This document shows positions 15,269-23,327 of a DNA stretch of 34,085 nt, one piece after another. The stretch lies in contig JAEMSX010000023.1 in NCBI GenBank assembly GCA_016462645.1, positions 1-34,085 of the forward strand. The letters run 5' to 3'. Position numbers and translations under genes: made by a program. Origin of the DNA: Thermoleophilaceae bacterium (GTDB taxonomy: Bacteria; Actinomycetota; Thermoleophilia; Solirubrobacterales; JACPNS01). The notes below the pieces were generated by a model. That model saw nothing but the letters and a program-made list of their open reading frames with translations. It was not told the origin of the DNA and did not search any database. How positions within the stretch are numbered: position 1 is the first letter of the stretch; each line of letters begins with the position of its first letter.

Positions 15269-17197
15269 TTGGATCTGTTCAGCCGCAGCAAAGCAGTCGC
15301 GGTAGTCAACGCACTCGCGATGGCCGTGTGCTTGTTCGTCGTCAGCGGGGCGGGTGCCCGGGTCGCCACGTCAGTGACCACCTCGCTCACGCAGACGCTG
15401 GTCGTTCCGACCGGCATCACCGGTGCCACCACGACCGTGACCGTTCCCGCCACGAAGCTCGGCCAGCACGCCGACTTCAACCTGAGCCTCGGCTTCAGTT
15501 ACGGCGCAACAGGCACGGTCTCATCAGGCGTGAGGGGCGTTCCGCCGATCGAAGACCCGGCAACCTACATCGACACGACCGACTTTCGCGAAACCGTGAA
15601 ACAGGTACTTGTGGACATCCCGCCTGGACTGGTCGGAAACCCCAACGCAATCCCATATGACGAGCGGTGCCCGATTGCTGTGTTCGAAAACGGCAACTGC
15701 CCGGCGTCCTCAACGATCGGAAGCGCCACCGTCGTCGCCACTCTGATTCCGCTGAATCAAGAAGAAGCGGATGCAGTCGGCGACGTCTTCATCCAGCCCG
15801 AGCCCGGGGGTACGTACCAGACCTTCAGGATCGTTCCCCAGACGACATACCAGCCGGGTTCCACCGCGCAGTACACGAGGCTGTCGCTGCTGCAAACCGA
15901 TCAGGAAGTTCCCGCGAAAATCGGCCTGAAGGTGCTTCCCCCGCTGAATGCCTTCAAGCCGATTCACCAGATCCTCGAGATTGCTCCCGACACCGACGGT
16001 GACTTGCGCCTGCGCACAGATGCGCCAGAGATCGCGCATCAACTCTTCAGCACGGCCACTGATGAGCATGTCGGGAACCTGAGGATCAGCTCGTTCGAGA
16101 TCAAGTTCCCCGGCCGACTCTCGAACGGCAACGCGTTCATGACCAACCCCACGTCATGCACTGAGTGGACCACCACTGCCTGGGCGCGGTCCTACCACTC
16201 CAATACGAACCTCGACTCTGACCCGCGGCGATCGGGCACCAATGAATTTGCGGTCACCACTGCTCCGTCAACCGTTCTCCCGGACTGCTCAAACAGCGCC
16301 GCGGTCCCGTTCCCGGCCGCCGGCAAGGTCACGATCAGCAGCCCCGATCGCGACACCTCGCCGGCGTTCGACTTCGTGATCGACAACCCGGGCATCTACG
16401 CCCTGGACGACAACGTCTCGACCAGCCCGAAGAGGATCGTCACGACAATCCCGGCCTCGCTCAACGTTGACGTGCAGCAGCTCGGACGCGTCTGCCAGCT
16501 TGCGAACTTCAAAGCCGATTCATGTCCTGCAACCAGCCGCGTCGGCTCGGTGAAGATCGAGACACCGCTGCTCCGCGCTGGCCTGACCGGCGACGTCTAC
16601 CTCGTCAAACAGAACAGCACGTCGGGCCTGCCGGATCTGGGTCTGCGCGTACGCGGCGCGATCACATTCACGCAACTCGGCAAGAACCGCTATGTGGGTG
16701 CCAAGTACAACCAGATCGAGACGACGTTCGACGAGATCCCGCAGGTCGGATTCTCCAAGCTGAGCTTTCACCTTGACGGCGGCGCGAACGGCCTGCTGCG
16801 CTCGCTCTCGTGCCCGACCTACAACAAGGCACCTGCGCTCCCGAACTTCACTTACAACTTCACTGCCTGGACGGGCGCGACTTCGTCCAGCACCACGCCG
16901 CTGAACATGAAGAACTGCTTCGGCATCCAGCAGCTGAAGAGGTATCCGGCCTGCCTGCACAAGAAGCTGCCGATCCACCCGAACTATCAGTCGCGCTCGC
17001 GCCTGAGGACCGTCACGGTGAAGATCGACGGCAAGAAGAAGGCTTCGAGCACAAGGAGTCCGTTCCGCTTCGACCTGAAGCTCAAGAAGCTCAAGCTCAA
17101 GGACACCAAAGGCGGCAGGCACACCTTCGAGCTGAAGGCCACGTACGACGACGGAACCGTCTCGGTCAAGAAATCCAAATTCAAAGTCTGTCGCTGA
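15269..17197 (+). CDS. secreted tandem-paralogue family protein, copy 2 (TTG start)
   Basis: A 642-residue paralogue of the preceding protein, 53 nt downstream. The TTG at 15269 is chosen over upstream GTG codons because it has AAGGGAG 5 nt before it and because the residues it begins (LDLFSRSKAVAVVNALA) line up position for position with the ATG-started N-terminus of copy 1. Signal peptide 1-30, module 1 with DIPPGLVGNPNAIPYDERC and CPASSTIG, module 2 with TTIPASLNVDVQQLGRVC and CPATSRVG, then the conserved core and the Lys-rich Ig-like end (FELKATYDDGTVS). The first half has diverged clearly from copy 1; the second half is nearly the same. Cell-surface or extracellular location is inferred from the signal peptide only. 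Confidence 0.87.
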   Translation: MDLFSRSKAVAVVNALAMAVCLFVVSGAGARVATSVTTSLTQTLVVPTGITGATTTVTVPATKLGQHADFNLSLGFSYGATGTVSSGVRGVPPIEDPATYIDTTDFRETVKQVLVDIPPGLVGNPNAIPYDERCPIAVFENGNCPASSTIGSATVVATLIPLNQEEADAVGDVFIQPEPGGTYQTFRIVPQTTYQPGSTAQYTRLSLLQTDQEVPAKIGLKVLPPLNAFKPIHQILEIAPDTDGDLRLRTDAPEIAHQLFSTATDEHVGNLRISSFEIKFPGRLSNGNAFMTNPTSCTEWTTTAWARSYHSNTNLDSDPRRSGTNEFAVTTAPSTVLPDCSNSAAVPFPAAGKVTISSPDRDTSPAFDFVIDNPGIYALDDNVSTSPKRIVTTIPASLNVDVQQLGRVCQLANFKADSCPATSRVGSVKIETPLLRAGLTGDVYLVKQNSTSGLPDLGLRVRGAITFTQLGKNRYVGAKYNQIETTFDEIPQVGFSKLSFHLDGGANGLLRSLSCPTYNKAPALPNFTYNFTAWTGATSSSTTPLNMKNCFGIQQLKRYPACLHKKLPIHPNYQSRSRLRTVTVKIDGKKKASSTRSPFRFDLKLKKLKLKDTKGGRHTFELKATYDDGTVSVKKSKFKVCR

Positions 17198-17205
17198 GGA
17201 ATCCG

Positions 17206-19095
17206 ATGAATCGCTCGCTCAAGTCAGTGGTACCGCTGATCGCCCTCGCAATCTGTCTGCTCGTGGTCTCGGGCGCCGGGGCCAAAGTGATCCCGTCCGT
17301 CAGCACGACGCTCTCCGATGAACTGATGATCCCCCCGGACTCGCCGACCGGATACACGACCTACGTCGATCAGCCCAACAATGTGCTCGGCGCGCACGCT
17401 GACTACACGGTCGACATGCACTTCAAGTACGGCGCGACCGGCACTCTGTATGACGACACGTTCGCCTACGAGGACCCGGCGACCTACCCCCAGCCCTCGG
17501 ACTTCCGCGAGAGCGTCAAGGACATCGTCGTGGACTCGCCCGCAGGCTTGGTCGGCAACCCGAACGCCGTTCCATACGCCGAGCGCTGCGACATCTCGAC
17601 ATTCGAGACGAGCGTCTGTCCTGACTCCGCGGTCGTCGGTCGCTACACGATCACGACGACCCTGCTGGCCAAGGGAGCCGACGAGGGTGGACCGACTTCC
17701 GCCCCTGTGCCGGGCAAGAACTACATCAATATCGATGTGCTTCCGGTTGAGCCGGATTACACCCCTGAGGACTGGGAGGGATTCACCAAGCTCGCACTCT
17801 TGAAGACCGACCCCGAGGTGCCGGCCAAGATCGGGATCTATGTGAAACCACCGTTCGGATTCCATGCGATCCGCCAGACCCTCGAGATCAGTCCCGACAC
17901 TGACGGCCAGCTTCAGCTGCGCACCCGAGCGTTCGGCATCGACCGCCAGCTGCTTGCCGGACCGGCCAGCGCCAGCCCGGAGGGCACACTGCTCGGCAAC
18001 TTCCGCATTTCGTTCCAGCAGATCCGTTTCTACGGTCGCCTGGCAAACGGAAACGCTTTCATGACCAACCCGACCAGCTGTGAGAAGTGGAAGACGACGA
18101 TCTGGTCGCGTGCCCACTTCGTCAACGACAATCTCGACGCCGATCCCCTGCGCACGGGTATCAACGGCTTCAAGCAGGGGAACACCTCCGAGATCACGCC
18201 CGACTGCACGAATCAGGGGAGCGTTCCCTTCCCGATCACGGGCAACGTTGCGATCGACGCGCCCAAGCGCGACTATTCGCCGGCGTTTGACTTCACGATC
18301 GACAATCCCGGCGTGCAGGCCAACGGCGCCGTCTCGACCAGCCCGAAGAAGATCGTCACGACAATTCCCGCGTCGCTCAACGTCGACGTCCAGCAACTGG
18401 GCCGCACCTGCCCGATCGCAAGCTTCAACGCGGACACGTGTGCTGCGAGCACGCGCGTCGGATCGGTGAAGATCGAAACGCCGCTGCTGCGCCCCGGCCT
18501 GACCGGCGATGTCTACCTCGTCAAGCGCGTCGCCGGCTCAGGCCTTCCGGACCTGGGTCTGCGGCTCCGCGGCGCGATCACTTTCACTCAGCTGGGATCA
18601 AATCGCTACGTCGGCGCCAGGTTCAACCAGATCGAGACGACCTTCGACAACATCCCGCAGATCGGGTTCAGCAAGCTGACGTTCCATCTGGACGGCGGCC
18701 CCAACGGTCTGCTGCGCTCGCTCTCGTGCCCCACGTACAACAAGGCGCCGGCGGTGCCGAACTTCACCTACAACTTCACGGCCTGGACGGGCGCCACCGC
18801 GACCAGCACCACGCCGCTGAACATGGCCAACTGCTTCGGGATTCAGCAACTGAAGAAGTACCCGAAGTGCCTGCATTCGATCCTTCCGATCCACCCGAAC
18901 TACCAGTCGCGCAGCCGCTTGAAGCGCGTTGTGCTGAAGGTCGACAAAAAACGCAAGGCCACGCGAAAGAGCAGCCCGTTCCGCTTCGACCTGCCGATAG
19001 GGCAGCTGAAGCCCGGCAGGCACTCCTTTGAACTGAAGGCAACCTATGACGACGGCACCGTCTCGAAGAAGACGGCGACGTTCAAGAAATGCTGA
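17206..19095 (+). CDS. secreted tandem-paralogue family protein, copy 3
   Basis: A 629-residue paralogue starting at ATG 17206, 8 nt after the stop of copy 2, with GAGGA as ribosome binding site inside the stop region, so it is surely co-transcribed with copy 2. The signal peptide is shorter (residues 1-26, ending SGAGA). Module 1: DSPAGLVGNPNAVPYAERC and CPDSAVVG. Module 2: TTIPASLNVDVQQLGRTC, Cys-Ala-Ala-Ser-Thr-Arg-Val-Gly in place of CPxSSRVG, then GLPDLGLRLRGAI and the conserved Cys-bearing core. The C-terminal Ig-like domain (VLKVDKKRKA, FELKATYDDGTVS) ends at the last residue with Cys. A GCGAAC hairpin follows 12 nt after the stop and may end the transcript. Confidence 0.88.
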   Translation: MNRSLKSVVPLIALAICLLVVSGAGAKVIPSVSTTLSDELMIPPDSPTGYTTYVDQPNNVLGAHADYTVDMHFKYGATGTLYDDTFAYEDPATYPQPSDFRESVKDIVVDSPAGLVGNPNAVPYAERCDISTFETSVCPDSAVVGRYTITTTLLAKGADEGGPTSAPVPGKNYINIDVLPVEPDYTPEDWEGFTKLALLKTDPEVPAKIGIYVKPPFGFHAIRQTLEISPDTDGQLQLRTRAFGIDRQLLAGPASASPEGTLLGNFRISFQQIRFYGRLANGNAFMTNPTSCEKWKTTIWSRAHFVNDNLDADPLRTGINGFKQGNTSEITPDCTNQGSVPFPITGNVAIDAPKRDYSPAFDFTIDNPGVQANGAVSTSPKKIVTTIPASLNVDVQQLGRTCPIASFNADTCAASTRVGSVKIETPLLRPGLTGDVYLVKRVAGSGLPDLGLRLRGAITFTQLGSNRYVGARFNQIETTFDNIPQIGFSKLTFHLDGGPNGLLRSLSCPTYNKAPAVPNFTYNFTAWTGATATSTTPLNMANCFGIQQLKKYPKCLHSILPIHPNYQSRSRLKRVVLKVDKKRKATRKSSPFRFDLPIGQLKPGRHSFELKATYDDGTVSKKTATFKKC

Positions 19096-19106
19096 ATGCC
19101 CCTAAA

Positions 19107-19186
19107 GCGAACATGGCTGTTCGCCGATAGGTAGAATGCTGAGCAACTGAGCTCATAGCCGGGGGGCGGCAGACGTTTCCCCCGGC
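19107..19186 (+). terminator. two hairpins after copy 3, possible terminator and leader structure
   Basis: GCGAAC (19107-19112) pairs with GTTCGC (19119-19124) just after the stop of copy 3. GCCGGGGG (19158-19165) pairs with CCCCCGGC (19179-19186) around a 13-nt loop and is followed by ATTTGTTT. A TAGAAT hexamer at 19132-19137 lies between and may be a -10 for copy 4. Which hairpin terminates and which belongs to the next leader cannot be decided. Confidence 0.45.
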
Positions 19187-19219
19187 GTCGATTTGTTTCA
19201 CGTTTGGGAGGACTGGGGC

Positions 19220-19291
19220 ATGGCAGGAATGTTTCAAACAATGGCGACTTTCGCAAGCCTTGAGTTCGACCGCGAATTTCAAGGTGCGTGA
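19220..19291 (+). CDS. 23-codon leader mini-ORF coupled to copy 4
   Basis: ATG 19220 has GGGAGGA (19206-19212) 7 nt upstream, one of the best ribosome binding sites in the window. It starts MAGMFQTMATFASLEF, has 23 sense codons and ends in TGA at 19289-19291, immediately followed by the ATG ATG of copy 4. Copy 4 has only a weak site of its own (AAGG), so ribosomes finishing the mini-ORF could restart on it. The peptide shows no recognisable arrest or regulatory motif. It may be a leader peptide or only a coupling device. Confidence 0.5.
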   Translation: MAGMFQTMATFASLEFDREFQGA

Positions 19292-21145
19292 ATGATGTCG
19301 ATCCGAAACCTTTTGGTGCTCCTGGTCGCGAGCGCGACGATGATCTTCGCGGCCTCCGGTGCGAGCGCGAATGTGCTGCCCACACTCGACACGACGTACT
19401 CGCATGGCAGTCCTGACATCTTCCAAGGACCCAGTGGAACCACGATTGCCGTGACCGGTGTGACGGGCGACCCGTCGCTCGGCGCGCACGCCGATCTGAA
19501 CGTTGACATGAGCTTCAGCTACGGCGCGACCGGATTCACGAATGGTGTTGAGGATCCCGACACGTACCCCGCAGGCACCGACTATCGCGAGACGGTGAAG
19601 AGCCTTGTTGTCGAGACGCCGCCGGGCCTGATCGGCAACCCGAACGCGATCCCCTACGACGAGCGCTGCGATCCTTCAACCTTCGAGACCGGTGAGTGCC
19701 CGGACTCGGCCACGGTTGGCGACATCTGGCTCGACTACTCGTTGATGCTCGGCAGCCAGGCATCGCCCAGCGCCCTGTCGATCATTCCGGTCGGGCCACG
19801 CTCACGCAGCAACTACGACTCAGAGGGTGATGGCTGGACGAAGGTTTCTCTGCTGAAAACCGAGTCGGAGGTTCCGGCCGAGATCGGCGTGCGCGTCAAG
19901 GGCCCCGTTCATATTGGCGAGGAAATTCGGCTCAAGCTTTCGATCAACCCGGTTTCGTCTGAGGATCTTCGACTGAAGACCGTGACGGTTGATGACATTC
20001 CGCAACAGGTCTGGAACGGCAACCTTGATGTGTGGCAGGACCTTCGTATCGAGCGCATGCTCGTCCGCTTCCTCGGCACGCTCCCCAACGGCCACGCGTT
20101 CATGACCAGTTCCACCAGCTGTCAACCGTGGACGACCCGCGCTTGGGCCAAGGCCTGGTTCGGCAACTCCAATGCCGACGCAAACCCGCTCGGCGGCGCG
20201 AATGATTTCATGACGATTCAGCCTTCAGTCACCAACCCCGACTGCTCCAACGCGAGCTCGATCCCGTTCCCGGTCAACGGCACGGTCGGCATCGACACGC
20301 CCAATCGCGACACCGCGCCGTCATTCGACTTCACGATCACCAACCCGGGCGTTCAGGGCGATGGCCAGGCTTCGACCAGCCCGAAGAAGATCGTCACCAC
20401 CATCCCCGCCTCGATCAACGTCGACGTTCAGCAGCTCGGCCGCACCTGCACGATCGGCGACTTCAATGCAGACACCTGCGCGAAGTCCGCGCGCGTTGGC
20501 TCGGTGAAGATCGAAACTCCGCTGATCCGTGCGGGCCTCACGGGCGACGTCTACCTCGTCAAGCGCAACGCGACCTCCGGGTTGCCGGACCTCGGCCTGC
20601 GCGTACGCGGCGCGATCACCTTCACGCAACTTGGCTCAAATCGCTACGTCGGCGCGAAGAACAATCAGATCGAGACCACGTTCGACAACATTCCGCAGGT
20701 CGGATTCTCGAAGCTCATCTTCCACATCGACGGCGGACCGCAGGGTCTGCTGCGATCACTGTCGTGCCCGACCTACAACAAGGCGCCGGCGCTCCCGAAC
20801 TTCACCTACAACTTCTACGCGTACACCGGCGCGTTCAGGACCGTCACCACGCCGATGAACCTGACCAACTGCTTCGGCATCCAGACGCTGAAGAAGTACA
20901 AGAAGTGCCTGCGCAAGAAGCTGCCGATCCACGCCAACTACCAGTCGCGCGTGCGGGTGAAGTCAGCGACCGTGAAGATCGACGGCAAGAAGAAGGCCAC
21001 CAGCAGGAAGAGCCCGTTCCGCTTTGACCTGAAGATCGAAAAGCTGAAGCTGAAGAACAAGAAGACCCACTCCCTCGAGCTGAAGGCCGTCTATGACGAC
21101 GGCACCATCTCGAAGAAGCGGGTCAAGTTCAAGGTCTGCAAGTAG
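19292..21145 (+). CDS. secreted tandem-paralogue family protein, copy 4
   Basis: A 617-residue paralogue, the most divergent of the four. Signal peptide 1-26 (LLVLLVASATMIFAASGASA). Module 1: LGAHADLNVDMSFSYGATG, ETPPGLIGNPNAIPYDERC and CPDSATVG. Module 2: TTIPASINVDVQQLGRTC, CAKSARVG, GLPDLGLRVRGAITFTQLG and LRSLSCPTYNKAPALP. In the segment before the last Cys pair it reads NFYAYTGAF where the others have NFTAWTGAT. The C-terminal Lys-rich Ig-like domain (VKIDGKKKA, LELKAVYDDGTIS) ends VCK. It starts directly after the mini-ORF stop, separated from copy 3 by 196 nt with hairpins and a promoter candidate, so it may be expressed separately. ATG 19295 is an equally good start. Confidence 0.87.
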   Translation: MMSIRNLLVLLVASATMIFAASGASANVLPTLDTTYSHGSPDIFQGPSGTTIAVTGVTGDPSLGAHADLNVDMSFSYGATGFTNGVEDPDTYPAGTDYRETVKSLVVETPPGLIGNPNAIPYDERCDPSTFETGECPDSATVGDIWLDYSLMLGSQASPSALSIIPVGPRSRSNYDSEGDGWTKVSLLKTESEVPAEIGVRVKGPVHIGEEIRLKLSINPVSSEDLRLKTVTVDDIPQQVWNGNLDVWQDLRIERMLVRFLGTLPNGHAFMTSSTSCQPWTTRAWAKAWFGNSNADANPLGGANDFMTIQPSVTNPDCSNASSIPFPVNGTVGIDTPNRDTAPSFDFTITNPGVQGDGQASTSPKKIVTTIPASINVDVQQLGRTCTIGDFNADTCAKSARVGSVKIETPLIRAGLTGDVYLVKRNATSGLPDLGLRVRGAITFTQLGSNRYVGAKNNQIETTFDNIPQVGFSKLIFHIDGGPQGLLRSLSCPTYNKAPALPNFTYNFYAYTGAFRTVTTPMNLTNCFGIQTLKKYKKCLRKKLPIHANYQSRVRVKSATVKIDGKKKATSRKSPFRFDLKIEKLKLKNKKTHSLELKAVYDDGTISKKRVKFKVCK

Positions 21146-21153
21146 TGCTGAAA

Positions 21154-21181
21154 GCGCCGGGGGCTACTTGTCCCCGAGCGC
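21154..21181. terminator. hairpin between convergent copy 4 and fumC
   Basis: GCGC (21154-21157) with GGGG (21159-21162) pairs with CCCC (21172-21175) and GCGC (21178-21181), with small bulges. It lies 9 nt after the copy 4 stop and overlaps the 3' end of fumC on the other strand. It is a plausible shared terminator, without a T-tract. Confidence 0.4.
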
Positions 21182-22627
21182 CATCTTCTTCAGGTCCATG
21201 GCGAGGTTGTAGATGTCCGCTTTGACGCCCCGCTCAAGTGCGACTTCCTTGAGGTTGCGGCCGGATGACGCGGCTTCCTTGACGATCTCGCCGGCCTTGT
21301 CGTAACCGATGTGCGGGTTCAGCGCGGTGGCGGCGGCGAGCGTGTTCTCGGCCGAGGCCTTCAGGCCGGCCTTGTTGGCCTCGATGCCGTCAACGCACTT
21401 GGTGGCCAGGAGGTGTGCAGCGCTGGAGAGCAGCTGGATCGACTCGAGCAGGTTCTTCGCGATCAGCGGGATGCGCACGTTCAGCTCGAACTGACCCTGC
21501 ATGCCGCCGACGGTGATCGCCGTGTCGTTGCCGATCACCTGCGCGGACACCTGAAGCACGACCTCAGGAATCACGGGGTTGACCTTGCCCGGCATGATCG
21601 ACGAGCCCTTCTGCAGTTCGGGCAGGAAGATCTCGCCGATGCCGGCGCGCGGACCGGAGCCCATCAGGGCGAGGTCGTTGGCGATCTTGGTGAAGCTGAC
21701 GGCCACGACCTTCAGCGCGCCCGAAAGCTCGACGAGAGCATCGCGGTTCGCCTGCGCCTCGAACGGGTCCTGTGGCGGGAGCACCGTGATGCCGGAGCCC
21801 TGCTTGATGTACTTGCGCGTGAGCTGCGCAAAGCGCTTGTGCGTGTTCAGGCCGGTGCCGGTGGCGGTGCCGCCGAGCGGGATCTGGCGCACGTGGGGCA
21901 GCGTCGCCTCAACGCGCTCGATGCCCAGGTGGACCTGAGCTGCGTATCCGCCGAACTCCTGGCCCAGCGTGACCGGGACAGCGTCCATCAGGTGCGTACG
22001 GCCGGACTTCACGGAGTTCTTGAACTGGCGCGACTTCTTGGCCAGCGACTTCTCGAGGGTCTTCAGGTTCGGGATCAGCTTGTTGTCGATCTCGGCGAGC
22101 GCGGCGAGGTGCACGGCGCTCGGGAAGACGTCGTTGCTCGACTGACCGAGGTTGACGTGGTCGTTGGCGTGCGCGCCGTCACCGGCGAGGTTCGCGATGA
22201 CCTCGTTGGTGTTCATGTTGCTCGAGGTGCCAGAGCCGGTCTGGAAGACATCGATCGGGAACTGACCGTCGTGCTGGCCGTTGGCGATCTCGTCGCCGGC
22301 GGCGGCAATCCTGTTGGCGATTCCGGGCTTGAGCAGGCCGAGGTCCTTGTTGGCGCGCGCCGCCGAGGCCTTGATCAGTCCGAGCTGGCGGATCACCGGC
22401 AGCGGCATCGGGTGACCGGAGACCGGGAAGTTGGAGACGGCCTTGTCGGTCTCGCCGCCCCACAGCTTCTTGCCGACGGGCTTGCGCGCAGGCTTGGAAG
22501 CAGAGGTGCTGTTCTTGCGGGCGGCCGTGGTCTTGGTGGCGGTCGCAGTCTTCTTGGCGGCAGGCTTCTTCGCCGGGGCCTTCTTTGCAGCAGGCTTCTT
22601 CGCGGCGGGAGTCTTTGCGGACGGCAC
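21164..22627 (-). CDS. fumC: class II fumarate hydratase with histone-H1-like N-terminal tail
   Basis: A 487-residue enzyme interconverting fumarate and malate in the TCA cycle. Active-site segments are all present: TGSGTSSNMN (131-140), the NDHVNLGQSSNDVFP region (155-169), GRTHLMDA (His212) and the superfamily signature GSSIMPGKVN (341-350). Residues 1-54 are a tail rich in Lys, Ala and Pro with AAKKP/APAKKP repeats, like histone H1. It replaces the usual first segment; the core begins abruptly at KLWGGET. GTG 22627 is the start: AAGGAG sits 7 nt upstream, and reading on to 22714 adds only unlikely sequence. Aspartase shares the fold, but the sequence fits fumarase better. Confidence 0.9.
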   Translation of the reverse strand: MPSAKTPAAKKPAAKKAPAKKPAAKKTATATKTTAARKNSTSASKPARKPVGKKLWGGETDKAVSNFPVSGHPMPLPVIRQLGLIKASAARANKDLGLLKPGIANRIAAAGDEIANGQHDGQFPIDVFQTGSGTSSNMNTNEVIANLAGDGAHANDHVNLGQSSNDVFPSAVHLAALAEIDNKLIPNLKTLEKSLAKKSRQFKNSVKSGRTHLMDAVPVTLGQEFGGYAAQVHLGIERVEATLPHVRQIPLGGTATGTGLNTHKRFAQLTRKYIKQGSGITVLPPQDPFEAQANRDALVELSGALKVVAVSFTKIANDLALMGSGPRAGIGEIFLPELQKGSSIMPGKVNPVIPEVVLQVSAQVIGNDTAITVGGMQGQFELNVRIPLIAKNLLESIQLLSSAAHLLATKCVDGIEANKAGLKASAENTLAAATALNPHIGYDKAGEIVKEAASSGRNLKEVALERGVKADIYNLAMDLKKMALGDK

Positions 22628-22705
22628 TGTGTTTCTCCTTGGATTCGTGCTGAGGGTGGGGATGGATGGCGGGCGCGACAGCAAGGTCAGCGCCGGAAAA
22701 CCTGC

Positions 22706-22772
22706 CTGTGACACTACTTCACTCGCTCGTCGGTCACAGAAACACTGGCGAGTGCCACTTACGTCTGTAAGT
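22706..22772 (+). promoter_or_regulatory. interleaved inverted repeats and hairpin in the fumC-sigma divergent region
   Basis: CTGTGAC (22706-22712) is complementary to GTCACAG (22733-22739). CACTCGC (22720-22726) is complementary to GCGAGTG (22748-22754). The two pairs interleave, so on RNA they could form an H-type pseudoknot; on DNA they could be two overlapping operators. ACTTAC-GTCT-GTAAGT (22757-22772) is a further perfect hairpin ending 6 nt before the sigma ATG. Individual 7-nt repeats in 150 nt are not far above chance. Confidence 0.4.
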
Positions 22773-22778
22773 ACTCAG

Positions 22779-23327
22779 ATGAAGCTCACCGGGACTGACA
22801 TATCCGCGCTCTACGAAGCGCACGCCGACGCGATCCTGAAGTTTGCGATGCGGCGGACGTTTGACGCGCAGGTCTCGGTCGACGTGGTCGGCGAGACTTT
22901 CGCTGTGGCCTTTGAGCAGCGCAAGAAGTACCGCGGCTCGAGCGACGTCGAAGCGAGTTCCTGGCTGTTTGGGATCGCGAACAATCTGTTGAAGCAGTAC
23001 TTCCGCAGTGGAGCGATTGAGCGGCGCGCGATGGAGAAGCTCGGCGTCGAGCAGACAGTGGTCCCCGTGGAAGAGTTCGAGCGGATCGAAGCGCTGGCCG
23101 GGTCCTCCGAGCTGCGCGGCGCCGTGCGCGATGCGCTCGCCGACCTGAGCCTTGAGCAGCGCACTGCGGTGCGCCTACGCGTGGTGGATGAGCTTCCGTA
23201 TCCACTGGTGGCAGAGAAGCTCGATGTGAGTGAGGAAGTTGCCCGCGCCCGAGTCAGTCGTGGATTGAAACAACTGCGTGAGCGGCTGGATGTCGCGCGC
23301 ATGGACGAGGTGATTGAACATGTCTGA
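22779..23327 (+). CDS. ECF-type RNA polymerase sigma factor, first of two
   Basis: A 182-residue sigma-70-like protein with regions 2 and 4 only. Region 2: LYEAHADAILKFAMRRTFD, VVGETFAVAFEQ and SWLFGIANNLLKQYFR (residues about 8-72). Region 4: ALADLSLEQRTAVRLRVVDE and VSEEVARARVSRGLKQLRE (about 115-170), the helix-turn-helix for -35 recognition. The ATG at 22779 was chosen because the frame upstream is the reverse of fumC; there is no clear Shine-Dalgarno sequence. The last 8 nt overlap the next gene (ATGTCTGA), giving translational coupling to the membrane partner, typical of sigma/anti-sigma pairs. A close paralogue lies at 25718. Confidence 0.9.
   Translation: MKLTGTDISALYEAHADAILKFAMRRTFDAQVSVDVVGETFAVAFEQRKKYRGSSDVEASSWLFGIANNLLKQYFRSGAIERRAMEKLGVEQTVVPVEEFERIEALAGSSELRGAVRDALADLSLEQRTAVRLRVVDELPYPLVAEKLDVSEEVARARVSRGLKQLRERLDVARMDEVIEHV

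Noticed and set aside
16810-17205. N-terminal extension of paralogue copy 3
   Set aside because: It is an out-of-frame reading of the end of copy 2; the real start at 17206 opens a signal peptide.
22520-22620. Repeats opposite AAKKP codons, considered as a DNA repeat element
   Set aside because: The periodicity follows the Lys/Ala codons of the fumC tail; no repeat exists outside the coding sequence.
21311-22711. 466-codon plus-strand open frame
   Set aside because: It is antisense to fumC, whose catalytic motifs are complete on the minus strand.
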